In this document: one piece after another, positions 17,066 through 25,184 of the stretch
Layout of the letters: each line of letters starts with the position of its first letter
How positions within the stretch are numbered: position 1 is the stretch's first letter
NCBI GenBank assembly: GCA_965222825.1
Contig: OZ244964.1
Location: forward strand, 248,001-312,000
Source: G965207335 sp965222825
Lineage (GTDB): Bacteria > Pseudomonadota > Gammaproteobacteria > PS1 > Pseudothioglobaceae
Direction: 5' to 3'
Length of the DNA stretch: 64,000 nt
Notes under the pieces: model-generated
Database searches by the model: none
Seen by the model: the letters and a program-made list of their open reading frames with translations, nothing else
What the model was told of the DNA's origin: nothing
Translations under genes and position numbers: made by a program

Positions 17066-18157
17066 TTATTTTATTTGCTGTTGTTTGATTTTTATTTGTT
17101 GTCTTATTTGTTGTTCTAGTTCATCCACTAATTGCTCATTATTAATTTTGCTACTTGTCTTGCCATCAATATATAATAAATTAGGTTTACCACCGACAAT
17201 ACCTACTTGCACATTTTTAGCTTCTCCTGGTCCGTTTACTACACAGCCTATTACTGCAACATCAATAGGCTCAGTGATATTTTCTAAGCGTGATTCTAAC
17301 TCGTTTACCACCCCTATTACATCAAAATTTTGCCTAGAACAACTAGGACAAGCTATTAAATTAACGCCTAAATTACGCAGGTGTAGGCTTTTTAAAATAT
17401 CAAAACCAACTTTTACCTCCTCTATGGGATTTGTAGCTAGAGATACCCTTATGGTGTCTCCTATGCCCTCTGCTAATAACATACCCAAGCCTATGGCTGA
17501 TTTTACCGCACCACTACGAAAACTTCCTGCCTCAGTAATACCTAAATGTAGTGGTTGTTGTGTTTGAGATGCTAATTTTCTATAAGCAAAAACACTCATA
17601 AATACATCTGAGGCTTTTAAACTGATTTTATAATTATCAAAATTTAGTTTATCTAAAATATCAATATGTCTAAGGGCAGACTCAACCATAGCATCTGGCG
17701 TTGGTTCACGATATTTTTTTTGTAAATCTTTTTCCAATGAGCCAGCATTAACACCAATACGAATTGGAATATTTTTATCTCTAGCACTAGCTACTACCTC
17801 TTTAACCCTGTCTTCTCTGCCTATATTACCAGGATTAATACGCAGGCAATCAGCACCTAACTCCGCTACTTTAAGGGCTATTTTATAATCAAAATGAATA
17901 TCGGCAACAAGCGGAATATTTGTTTGTTTTTTAATTATGCCAAAAGCCTTAGCAGAGTCCATAGTAGGCACAGATACACGCACAATATCAGCCCCAGCTT
18001 TAGCTATATCATTAATTTGGGCTAGGGTTTTATCAATATCCTCAGTATTAGTATTAGTCATACTTTGCACAGTAATAGGGGCATTACCACCTATTGCAAC
18101 ACCACCTACAAATATTTTTTTACTAACTCGGCGTTTTATACTATGGCTTGACTTCAT
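17066..18157 (-). CDS. ispG: 4-hydroxy-3-methylbut-2-en-1-yl diphosphate synthase (IspG/GcpE)
   Basis: IspG reductively converts MEcPP to HMBPP, the penultimate step of the MEP isoprenoid pathway. The 363-residue protein is the short bacterial form. The N-terminal TIM barrel starts KIFVGGVAIGG near residue 15 and includes TVQSMTNTNTED. The 4Fe-4S cluster is held by the CPSCSRQNF cysteines (near 270) and the GCVVNGPGEA cysteine (near 305). The tail is an unusual Lys/Gln-rich extension. Its start lies inside the end of the upstream membrane protein gene (17-base overlap). Confidence 0.97.
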   Translation of the reverse strand: MKSSHSIKRRVSKKIFVGGVAIGGNAPITVQSMTNTNTEDIDKTLAQINDIAKAGADIVRVSVPTMDSAKAFGIIKKQTNIPLVADIHFDYKIALKVAELGADCLRINPGNIGREDRVKEVVASARDKNIPIRIGVNAGSLEKDLQKKYREPTPDAMVESALRHIDILDKLNFDNYKISLKASDVFMSVFAYRKLASQTQQPLHLGITEAGSFRSGAVKSAIGLGMLLAEGIGDTIRVSLATNPIEEVKVGFDILKSLHLRNLGVNLIACPSCSRQNFDVIGVVNELESRLENITEPIDVAVIGCVVNGPGEAKNVQVGIVGGKPNLLYIDGKTSSKINNEQLVDELEQQIRQQIKIKQQQIK

Positions 18158-18458
18158 TATTTATTGGTATTAAAACATCTAACATTTCTATATTATCTAG
18201 ATTATCATTTTTGTTAGTATTTTTTAATTTAGTTTTAGTGGCTGTTTGTTGGGTAATGGTAGTGCTATTACTATAATCTTGATAATCAAATTCTCTACTA
18301 ATTTCTACTATGTCATTATAATTTACCTTAATAAAAAATAATTTATAGCCAATAAACAATAATGCCACAATAATTATTATCTTTATTAGTATTTTAATAT
18401 TATTTTTTTTATATGATAGTTTTTGAGTGCGTATTTTATTGCTATATTTTTTAAACAT
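18141..18458 (-). CDS. Single-pass membrane protein of unknown function in the RodZ position
   Basis: This 105-residue protein has a basic N-terminus (1-25), one transmembrane helix (about 26-45) and a polar Thr/Asn-rich tail. In many gammaproteobacteria the order is rlmN, pilF, rodZ, ispG, so the gene sits where RodZ is expected. However, the N-terminal helix-turn-helix that contacts MreB is absent and the periplasmic part is short. It may be an eroded RodZ or an unrelated protein. It overlaps rlmN by 8 bases and ispG by 17 bases. Confidence 0.6.
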   Translation of the reverse strand: MFKKYSNKIRTQKLSYKKNNIKILIKIIIIVALLFIGYKLFFIKVNYNDIVEISREFDYQDYSNSTTITQQTATKTKLKNTNKNDNLDNIEMLDVLIPINNEVKP

Positions 18459-19512
18459 ATCGCTTAGTTTTATCTGCTACTTTACCAGCTAATTGTCCAC
18501 AAGCTGCTACAATATCATTACCTCTTGTGCGTCTTGTAATAGTTGTAATGTTATTATTATGCAAAATATCTTGAAATTTACTTATTGTATCACTATTTGA
18601 AGTTTTATATTTAGTTTTTAAAAATGGATTAAATGGTATTAAATTAACCTTAGCACTAATATCTTTTAACAATTTAACTAAACCATAAGCATCCTTTTCA
18701 CTATCATTTACCCCACATAACATAACATATTCAAACAAAATATGGCGTTGTTGCTTACCTTTTGTTAAATAATATTTACCAGCAGTTAATAACTCGGCAA
18801 TAGGATATTTTTTGTTAATAGGTACTAATTCATTGCGTAATTTATCATAATAGGCGTGCAAAGATATTGCTAAACTAACACTGCTAGTATCTGCTAAACG
18901 GTATATAGCTGGAACTATGCCTGAGGTGCTAATTGTTACTTTTCTTCTTGATAAGCCAAAAGCTAGGTCATCTAATAATAAATCACAGGCATTATAAACT
19001 TCTTTTTCATTTAATAATGGCTCACCCATACCCATAAAAACAACATTACTAATCTTTTTATTAATAGTTTGCAAATATCTTTTGCTTATAATAAGTTGAG
19101 TAATAATTTCATCACTTGTTAAATTACGATTAAACCCTTGCTTACCAGTTGCACAAAATGAGCAATCTAATGCACAGCCTACCTGAGATGATATACACAA
19201 AGTGCCTCTATTGTTTTTAGGAATATAAACCGTTTCAATACGGTTTTTATCGTGTAATTCAATAATCCATTTTATCGTGCCATCTGTTGATAAATGTTGG
19301 CTATATATCTTAGGTATTACTAGATTTGCACTTATTTCTAATTTAGTAATTAAATTTTTAGATAGATTTGACATATAAGCAAAATCAGTAATATCTTTTT
19401 TATATATCCACTGCATTAATTGCTTTGCATTGTATGGTTTTCCACCTAAATTAACAAAAAAATTAATTAATTGATTGTGTGTTAAGGCAAATAAATTCTG
19501 CTGCATATACAC
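18451..19512 (-). CDS. rlmN: Dual-specificity 23S rRNA / tRNA adenine-C2 methyltransferase RlmN
   Basis: RlmN is a radical-SAM enzyme that methylates A2503 of 23S rRNA and A37 of some tRNAs. The 353-residue protein has the cluster motif CALDCSFC (CxxxCxxC, near 113-120), the VFMGMGEPLLN segment, and the C-terminal CGQLAGKVADK with the mechanistic cysteine near residue 340. It may start at 19512 or at the second Met (19506). Despite being radical SAM, it is a housekeeping enzyme and not a candidate RiPP maturase. Confidence 0.97.
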   Translation of the reverse strand: MYMQQNLFALTHNQLINFFVNLGGKPYNAKQLMQWIYKKDITDFAYMSNLSKNLITKLEISANLVIPKIYSQHLSTDGTIKWIIELHDKNRIETVYIPKNNRGTLCISSQVGCALDCSFCATGKQGFNRNLTSDEIITQLIISKRYLQTINKKISNVVFMGMGEPLLNEKEVYNACDLLLDDLAFGLSRRKVTISTSGIVPAIYRLADTSSVSLAISLHAYYDKLRNELVPINKKYPIAELLTAGKYYLTKGKQQRHILFEYVMLCGVNDSEKDAYGLVKLLKDISAKVNLIPFNPFLKTKYKTSNSDTISKFQDILHNNNITTITRRTRGNDIVAACGQLAGKVADKTKRYV

Positions 19513-19526
19513 CTACCATTTTTATA

Positions 19527-19545
19527 CCACAAATCCAATTTGTGG
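19527..19545 (-). terminator. Hairpin after ndk (dispersed repeat B, copy 1)
   Basis: CCACAAAT (19527-19534) pairs with ATTTGTGG (19538-19545) over a 3-base loop, immediately after the ndk stop and before the rlmN start. A near-identical hairpin follows lpxA at 60324-60342. No T tract is present on the minus strand, so it may be a processing or stability element rather than a terminator. Confidence 0.5.
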
Positions 19546-19546
19546 G

Positions 19547-19972
19547 TTAATCAGCTCTGGGGCATAATTCTTCATTAGAGAAAAAATATTTTATCTCTAT
19601 TTCTGCATTTTCTACACTATCTGAGCCGTGAACTGCATTTTTATCAATACTAGTAGCAAAATCAGCACGAATAGTGCCAGTTAATGCCTCTTGAGGGTTA
19701 GTAGCACCCATAATATCACGGTGTTTAATAACTGCATTTTCAGCTACTAATACTTGCACCATAATAGGTCCTGATGTCATAAAAATAATTAAATCATTAA
19801 AAAATGGCTTGCCTTTGTGAATAGCATAAAAACCTTCTGCTTCTTGTTTAGATAAATGCTTCATTTTTGCGGCAATAATTTTAAACCCAGAGTCTTCAAA
19901 ACGACTATAAATTGCTCCAATAATATTTTTTGCTACTGCATCTGGTTTAATAATTGATAAGGTTTGCTCCAT
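19547..19972 (-). CDS. ndk: Nucleoside diphosphate kinase
   Basis: Ndk equilibrates nucleoside di- and triphosphates through a phospho-histidine. The 141-residue protein is full length. It begins MEQTLSIIKPDAV, carries the catalytic histidine at 115 in NAVHGSDS, and has the RDIMGATNP loop (85-93). It is upstream of rlmN on the same strand, an order common in gammaproteobacteria (ndk-rlmN-pilF). Confidence 0.97.
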   Translation of the reverse strand: MEQTLSIIKPDAVAKNIIGAIYSRFEDSGFKIIAAKMKHLSKQEAEGFYAIHKGKPFFNDLIIFMTSGPIMVQVLVAENAVIKHRDIMGATNPQEALTGTIRADFATSIDKNAVHGSDSVENAEIEIKYFFSNEELCPRAD

Positions 19973-20030
19973 AATATATCCTAAAAAATTGTGTGATTTT
20001 ACTCTATATCTATATAAAAAATATTAGTGA

Positions 20031-20507
20031 TTATTTTAAAGAGTTTCTAAATATTCTATTTTTATCACGACTCCAATCTCTATCTTTTTGCACTGCTCGT
20101 TTATCGTGTTGCTTTTTACCCTTAGCAAGACCTAATGATAATTTAACTACTCCTGCCTGCCAATATAGTGATAATGGCACCGCTGTTATGCCCTTTTGGG
20201 TAATTTTTTCTATTATTAGTCGAATTTCTTTTTTGTGTAGTAGTAGTTTACGATTTCTTATAGGATCGGTATCAATATGACTAGATGCGGTTTTAAGCGG
20301 GGTTATATGAGCACCGAATAAAAATAATTCGCCATTTTTTAATAAAATATAACCTTCTTTTAATTGCACTTTTTTACTGCGTAAACTTTTTACCTCCCAA
20401 CCCTCTAAACTAAGTCCAGCTTCTAAAGTTTCTGCTATAAAATAGTCATGTCTAGCTTTTTTATTTAAAACAATTATATTATTATTTTGTTTTTTTTGCT
20501 TTGCCAT
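20031..20507 (-). CDS. smpB: SsrA-binding protein SmpB
   Basis: SmpB binds tmRNA and delivers it to stalled ribosomes for trans-translation. The 158-residue protein has the OB-fold pattern with NKKARHDYFIAETLEAGLSL, GWEVKSLRSKKVQL and the Lys/Arg-rich C-terminal tail (GKKQHDKR ... DWSRDKNRIFRNSLK) that reaches into the decoding centre. It is divergent from the ratA-like gene, a widely conserved gammaproteobacterial arrangement. The ssrA gene itself is not in the window. Confidence 0.97.
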   Translation of the reverse strand: MAKQKKQNNNIIVLNKKARHDYFIAETLEAGLSLEGWEVKSLRSKKVQLKEGYILLKNGELFLFGAHITPLKTASSHIDTDPIRNRKLLLHKKEIRLIIEKITQKGITAVPLSLYWQAGVVKLSLGLAKGKKQHDKRAVQKDRDWSRDKNRIFRNSLK

Positions 20508-20525
20508 ATTAAAAAATATTACTAT

Positions 20526-20972
20526 ATGTTTTTAAGACCTAAAATACATAAAATATCAAAAACTGCCATAGTTCCTTATTCTACCAATGATATGTTTAAT
20601 TTAGTAAACGATATAAAAAATTATCCAAAATTTTTAAATTGGTGTATAAACAGTGATATTTTACAACAAACAACAACAGAAATTACTGCATCTATTACCG
20701 TAAACAAAGGAGTTATGACCGAAACATTTACTACTATTAATACCTTAGAACACAATAAAATAACTATGCGTCTAAAAGACGGCGTATTTAAAAAATTACA
20801 CGGTGTATGGACTTTTACTGAATTAGGGAAGTTAGCTTCTAAGATTAGTTTAGATATGGAATTTAGTTTTAATAATAAATTACTAGATATTAGTATGTCC
20901 CCAATTTTTAGTAAAATAGCATCATCACAACTAGATGCTTTTACAATAAGGGCAAAAAATATTTATACTTAA
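20526..20972 (+). CDS. ratA: RatA/CoQ10-binding family START-domain protein
   Basis: This 148-residue SRPBCC (polyketide-cyclase-like) protein contains PYSTNDMFNLVNDIKNYPKFLNWC, the family signature near residues 19-42. E. coli RatA was described as blocking 70S assembly, while eukaryotic and other bacterial relatives (Coq10) chaperone ubiquinone. I set the start at 20526 because upstream codons run into smpB and the family begins just before the SKTAIVPYS segment. The 18-base divergent spacer with smpB supports a shared promoter region. Confidence 0.85.
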   Translation: MFLRPKIHKISKTAIVPYSTNDMFNLVNDIKNYPKFLNWCINSDILQQTTTEITASITVNKGVMTETFTTINTLEHNKITMRLKDGVFKKLHGVWTFTELGKLASKISLDMEFSFNNKLLDISMSPIFSKIASSQLDAFTIRAKNIYT

Positions 20973-20992
20973 AATGTAAAGAAATTTTTGCT

Positions 20993-21574
20993 TTATACAA
21001 TTTCACAAGCCTCATCAAAATCTAATCTAGGTGAACGAGTGAATACTTTTGTGCTATCTCCGTAGCCAATACCACAAAGAAATATTGATTTTGTTTTACC
21101 ATTAGGAAAGAATTCTTCATCCAAGCTTGCATTATTAAAGCCTCCCATAGGACCACATTCTAAGCCTATACTTCTAGTAGCTATTATAAAATAAGCACCT
21201 TGTAAAGTAGCATTCATACTAGCTGCTGATTTTATTTTCTCAGGATTACCGACAAACCAACTTTTAGCATCAGTATGAGGGAATAATTTTGGTAATTTTT
21301 CATAAAATTCGCTATCATAGGCAATAATAGCAACAGCAGGTGCAGTCATAGATTTTTCAATATTACCAGCGTCTAAGTGTGGTTTTAATCTTTTTTTTGC
21401 CTGTTTAGATTTAATAAAAGTAATTCTAACTGGGCAACAATTAGCAGCAGTAGGTGCAAATTTTAATAAATTATAAATTTGGCGTAATTGCTCATCATTT
21501 ATTGTTTTATCTAACCAGCCATTTTGACTTCTAGCTGATAAAAATATGGTATCTAAACACTGTTTTGCAATCAT
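20993..21574 (-). CDS. Nitroreductase family protein, RutE/malonic semialdehyde reductase-like
   Basis: This 193-residue FMN-dependent oxidoreductase has the hallmarks of the RutE/YdfB subgroup: FLSARSQNGW near residue 12, FAPTAANCCPVR near 38-50, and GLECGPMGGFNNASLDEEFF near 137-155. The subgroup reduces 3-oxopropanoate or related aldehydes with NAD(P)H, but the real substrate cannot be fixed from sequence. It lies 8 bases downstream of a small cytochrome gene, probably in one transcript with it and the M48 protease. Confidence 0.85.
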   Translation of the reverse strand: MIAKQCLDTIFLSARSQNGWLDKTINDEQLRQIYNLLKFAPTAANCCPVRITFIKSKQAKKRLKPHLDAGNIEKSMTAPAVAIIAYDSEFYEKLPKLFPHTDAKSWFVGNPEKIKSAASMNATLQGAYFIIATRSIGLECGPMGGFNNASLDEEFFPNGKTKSIFLCGIGYGDSTKVFTRSPRLDFDEACEIV

Positions 21575-21582
21575 ATAAATTC

Positions 21583-21870
21583 TTATTCAGCAAGTTTATA
21601 ATGATAATAAGTTGTATTTAGATATTCAACAACACTCATCTGCTCATCTGGGAACCAATTTATATTTAAGTTAGTAACACAAAAACTTACCTGAGAGCGT
21701 AATTTAAAATAGTTATTTACCTTTTTATCATCTCTAGTATAAAAACTCTCATCGTGCTGAAAAATATGACAATTAAGGCAGGATTCATCGTGTAATTGCT
21801 TGCCTTCTTCTATATCAGCATAAGCATTTACCATCATTAATATTACTAATAATATAAGTATTTTTTTCAT
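21583..21870 (-). CDS. Small periplasmic mono-haem cytochrome c
   Basis: This 95-residue protein has a cleavable signal peptide (1-18, ending AYA) and one haem-binding CLNCH (31-35). The downstream part resembles short class I-like cytochromes that lack an obvious distal Met. It overlaps the M48 protease gene by 4 bases (ATGA). The electron partner is unknown. The two other cytochromes of the window are about 3-5 kb away on the same strand. Confidence 0.8.
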   Translation of the reverse strand: MKKILILLVILMMVNAYADIEEGKQLHDESCLNCHIFQHDESFYTRDDKKVNNYFKLRSQVSFCVTNLNINWFPDEQMSVVEYLNTTYYHYKLAE

Positions 21871-23114
21871 ATATTTGTTTCTAAATTATCAATCCTAAGC
21901 GATGCACTAGGATGGGAGTCATAAAATAATGAATAATATTTATTTGGTGTTAAAGTGCTAGCATTTTCTGTGTATAAACTAATAAGTGCTGATATAAGGT
22001 CTTGATTATTAGTGTGTTTAGCGGCAAAATTATCGGCTTCATATTCGTGTTTTCTTGATAAAAAATTATATATAGGACTAATAAGAAATATAAATACCGG
22101 TATTGTCAATAAAAATAATACCAAGGCTACATAATTACTAGGATTTGTTACCCCTAAACCATTATAAAACCAAGTCTGATTTATTAAATAGCCCAAAATA
22201 GCCAACAATAATAGCATCATTGTAAATGAAACAAACATTTTTTTTCTAACATGTTTGTGATGGAAATGCCCTAATTCATGGGCAATCACTGCCAATATTT
22301 GCTTGTGTGATAAATTTTTAAGTAAAGTATCAAAGAATACTATGCGTTTATTTTTACCAAAACCAGTAAAATAAGCATTGCCATGACTTGAGCGTTTTGA
22401 ACCATCCATTACAAAAACACCGCTACTACTGAAACTGGTTTTAGTTAATAATGAGGTAATTTTTTCTGTTAATTCTTCATCTGCTAATGGACTAAATTTA
22501 TTAAATATTGGTGCTATGTATTTAGGATAAATAAACAAAGTAATTAAAGATATAACTACAAATAATAACCAAACAAATAACCACCACAAATCACCGCTAA
22601 TATTCATTAAATACAATACCATTAACACTATTGGGACACCAAATAATAGCGTTAAAAGTAATTCTTTTAATAAATCAACAATAAATGTTTTTTTAGTCAT
22701 TTTATTAAAGCCAAAACTCTCTTCAATGCTAAATACTTTGTAATAAGAAAATGGCAATTCTAGTGCAGAACTAATTATCATAAAACTAATTATAAAACTA
22801 ACTCCAAGTAATAATTCTGAACCAACAACAGTGCTTAAATAATTATCTAACAAATTAAAGCCGCCAAATAAAGTCCATAGTAAAATTAACAAAACTCCAT
22901 AAGCTATTTCAATATAAGAAAAATTTATATTAGTTTTGTTATATTTTGCTGCTTTTTGGTGTTCTAACAATGATATTTTATCGCTAAATTTTTTAGGCAC
23001 TTCGTTATAAGAATCGTTGATACTTAATGTTTGTATGTAGTTAAGATACCAAGATATTACTATAAATAATGTGGCAAATATTAAAAAAATTGTTGTAAAT
23101 ATATTAAAATCCAT
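21867..23114 (-). CDS. M48 family zinc metalloprotease, Ste24-like
   Basis: This integral membrane protease of 415 residues has several hydrophobic segments (about 3-24, 66-88, 98-118, 145-170, 175-198, 293-313 and 325-350). The zinc site is HELGH (279-283), with the third ligand in KHEYEADNFAAKH downstream. It resembles CAAX-protease Ste24 homologues found in bacteria, thought to act in membrane-protein quality control. It is co-transcribed with the cytochrome and nitroreductase genes. No CAAX substrate is visible. Confidence 0.92.
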   Translation of the reverse strand: MDFNIFTTIFLIFATLFIVISWYLNYIQTLSINDSYNEVPKKFSDKISLLEHQKAAKYNKTNINFSYIEIAYGVLLILLWTLFGGFNLLDNYLSTVVGSELLLGVSFIISFMIISSALELPFSYYKVFSIEESFGFNKMTKKTFIVDLLKELLLTLLFGVPIVLMVLYLMNISGDLWWLFVWLLFVVISLITLFIYPKYIAPIFNKFSPLADEELTEKITSLLTKTSFSSSGVFVMDGSKRSSHGNAYFTGFGKNKRIVFFDTLLKNLSHKQILAVIAHELGHFHHKHVRKKMFVSFTMMLLLLAILGYLINQTWFYNGLGVTNPSNYVALVLFLLTIPVFIFLISPIYNFLSRKHEYEADNFAAKHTNNQDLISALISLYTENASTLTPNKYYSLFYDSHPSASLRIDNLETNI

Positions 23115-23118
23115 AGTT

Positions 23119-23550
23119 TTATCCTAATATTTTTTTAATCCAATGTTTTTTTGCATCAGGATTATTAAGTTTTTTTACTATATCAATTGGTGCTATTTTT
23201 GATATTAACCATCTAGGTAGTGGTGGATTCTCACTACTGCCACAACTTTTACCCAAGTCTTGTGGATGAAATATTTTCACAAATTCTGGGCTATCCAAAC
23301 AATCAACATAAATCAGCCCGCAATATCTTTCTTTGTGTAAATCCTTTATTATATTATATATTTCTTCAAGTTTATTGGCTATATTAGCAGTAATTTTATC
23401 AGGGTGTTGTAATTTAGTGTCATAATAAAACCAATTCTGCGAGTTTTTCTTTAATTTAGCCCAAAAATCTTCAAAATTATCCCAGTGCATAATGCCTTGG
23501 TAGCGACTATGGAATTTATCAATAAAAATATGTTTATTTAACTCTGGCAT
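23119..23550 (-). CDS. Conserved-looking hypothetical protein, 143 residues
   Basis: I do not recognise this protein. It is soluble, rich in Trp, Lys and aromatic residues, and contains HWDNFEDFWAKLKKNSQNWFYYD (near 23-45) and GLIYVDCLDSPEFVKIFHPQDLG (near 77-99) segments that look structured, followed by GSSENPPLPRWLISK. I prefer the ATG at 23550 (MPELNKHIF). A longer start at 23580 would overlap the upstream gene by 47 bases. It overlaps the retropepsin-like gene by 17 bases, suggesting the two are translated together. Confidence 0.65.
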   Translation of the reverse strand: MPELNKHIFIDKFHSRYQGIMHWDNFEDFWAKLKKNSQNWFYYDTKLQHPDKITANIANKLEEIYNIIKDLHKERYCGLIYVDCLDSPEFVKIFHPQDLGKSCGSSENPPLPRWLISKIAPIDIVKKLNNPDAKKHWIKKILG

Positions 23551-23914
23551 GGGGAATATTAGGACTACTGGGATTAACAATAATAGTTTGCTTGCTAGGA
23601 CTAATCATTAAGTCCATATCTTCTATAGGTACAGCACCTAGTAACACTTCATCACCTAAAACTAATGCCCCTACAAAACAAACACGATTTTCAAAAGCAA
23701 CTTTAATCGGACCCGCATAAGGCACTTGCATACTTTTGCCATCAGCTAGAGTTATTTCTCGCATTGATTCGGTTTCTAATTGTATCTGCAAAGCAATATG
23801 TTGTGGAATACACAACATCAACGCACCAGTATCTACCAAGGCTTTTACTTGAATACTTTTTAATTTTTTATCTCTAGGATTACTGAGTTCTAAATTAGCA
23901 AAAATATGTCCCAT
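23534..23914 (-). CDS. Retropepsin-like clan AA aspartic protease family protein
   Basis: This 126-residue protein has a single aspartic-protease domain. It contains KALVDTGALMLCIP, with the catalytic-type D28-T29-G30, and a later hydrophobic VCFVGALVLGDEVLLGAVPIEDMDL block typical of the second half of the retropepsin fold. Such proteins must dimerise to be active, as retroviral proteases do. Bacterial single-domain members are mostly uncharacterised. A truncated relative of the first ~25 residues occurs at 60565. Confidence 0.82.
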   Translation of the reverse strand: MGHIFANLELSNPRDKKLKSIQVKALVDTGALMLCIPQHIALQIQLETESMREITLADGKSMQVPYAGPIKVAFENRVCFVGALVLGDEVLLGAVPIEDMDLMISPSKQTIIVNPSSPNIPHARVK

Positions 23915-24013
23915 AATTACATTAACTCTGTTTCAATTCTAGATAAAATGCTGTAATGTCTTCTGACTCATTCGATAAAACGAAATAATAAATATTTTTT
24001 CATTTTAGCACAA

Positions 24014-25087
24014 TTATTCAATAGTAATACTAGGGAATTTAGCAACAGCTTTATCCTGTGCAGATAATTTAGCACTCATTTTTTTAGCTATATCGCGATA
24101 AATATTTGCTATTCTACCATTAGGATCATTAGCAACAGTAGGATTGCCTTCATCGGATGATAGACGAATTGAAATATCCAAAGGCAAAGCGCCCAAAAAT
24201 TTAACTCCAGTCTCTTTTGCCATATTTTTACCACCATCTGTGCCAAATATTGGCTCTTGGTTGCCACATTTAGAACAAATATGTAAACTCATATTTTCAA
24301 TAACGCCCAAAATTGGCACATTAACTTTTTCAAACATTTTTAAGCCTTTTCTAGCATCTAGTAGAGCAATATCTTGTGGGGTTGTTATAATTATGGCACC
24401 ACTTACTGGTATTTTTTGTGATAAAGTAAGTTGAGTATCTCCTGTGCCTGGCGGTAGGTCAATAATCATATAATCTACACCACGCCAGATAGTATCTCTT
24501 AGCATTTGCTCTAGGGCTTGGGTTACCATAGGGCCACGCCAAATCATAGGCGATTGCTCATCTACTAAATAACCAATAGACATACTTTGCATATTATGCC
24601 CTAGAACAGGTAATAATCTACCCTCGGCTGTTGAGTCTGGTTTTTGATTATGAACGCCAAGCATTCTAGGCTGGCTAGGACCATAAATATCAGCATCTAA
24701 TACTGCTACTTTTGCACCTTCTAATTGCAGTGCTAGTGCTAAATTAACAGCAGTAGTTGATTTACCAACGCCACCCTTGCCAGATGCTATGGCAATAACA
24801 TTTTTAACACCATCAATAACATTAACACCTTTTTGCACACTATAACTGATGATTTTAGTAGTTATATCAATATCAACATTGCTAATATTTTCTTTTGCTA
24901 AGGCATCTTTAATAGTATTTTTTAACTCATTGTGATAACTTTTAGCAGGATAATTTAACTCTATTGCAATACTAAGCTTATTATTATCTATAATTACATC
25001 TTTAACAACTTTATTGCTTATTAAATCGTTATCGCTATTAACATCAATAACGCTAGCTAAAATATTATTAATTTGATTTTTATCCAT
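24014..25087 (-). CDS. apbC: Iron-sulfur cluster carrier protein Mrp/ApbC
   Basis: ApbC/Mrp is a P-loop ATPase that carries and transfers Fe-S clusters. The 357-residue protein has an N-terminal DUF59-like domain (about 1-85), a deviant Walker A ASGKGGVGKS (101-110), DADIYGPSQPRML, and the C-terminal CxxC cluster-bridging motif in HICSKCGNQ (near 277). The latter supports carrier function at a dimer interface. A sulfur oxidiser with many Fe-S enzymes (DsrA, B, K, L, O) needs such carriers. It has no operon partner within 70 bases. Confidence 0.95.
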   Translation of the reverse strand: MDKNQINNILASVIDVNSDNDLISNKVVKDVIIDNNKLSIAIELNYPAKSYHNELKNTIKDALAKENISNVDIDITTKIISYSVQKGVNVIDGVKNVIAIASGKGGVGKSTTAVNLALALQLEGAKVAVLDADIYGPSQPRMLGVHNQKPDSTAEGRLLPVLGHNMQSMSIGYLVDEQSPMIWRGPMVTQALEQMLRDTIWRGVDYMIIDLPPGTGDTQLTLSQKIPVSGAIIITTPQDIALLDARKGLKMFEKVNVPILGVIENMSLHICSKCGNQEPIFGTDGGKNMAKETGVKFLGALPLDISIRLSSDEGNPTVANDPNGRIANIYRDIAKKMSAKLSAQDKAVAKFPSITIE

Positions 25088-25147
25088 AAAATATAAGTCC
25101 CTTAATTATTAAATTTTTTTATAATTATATCTTAAATTCAAGGGTGT

Positions 25148-25184
25148 TATTTATAATTTTATTATGGTTGTTCAGAGACTCCTT
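25148..25184. repeat. End of a MITE-like element overlapping the 3' end of the multihaem cytochrome gene
   Basis: The 17-mer GGTTGTTCAGAGACTCC (25167-25183) is identical to the reverse complement of one terminus of the inverted-repeat element at 32331-32515. The adjoining TAATTTTATTA stretch (about 25154-25166) matches the other terminus. The match covers the stop codon and last six codons of the cytochrome gene on the minus strand. Confidence 0.65.

Noticed and set aside
18451..19512. RlmN and IspG as possible RiPP-modifying Fe-S/radical enzymes for the peptide array
   Set aside because: Both show full housekeeping signatures (RlmN CxxxCxxC plus C-terminal Cys; IspG MEP motifs) and lie among housekeeping genes. 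Neither has a leader-binding domain.
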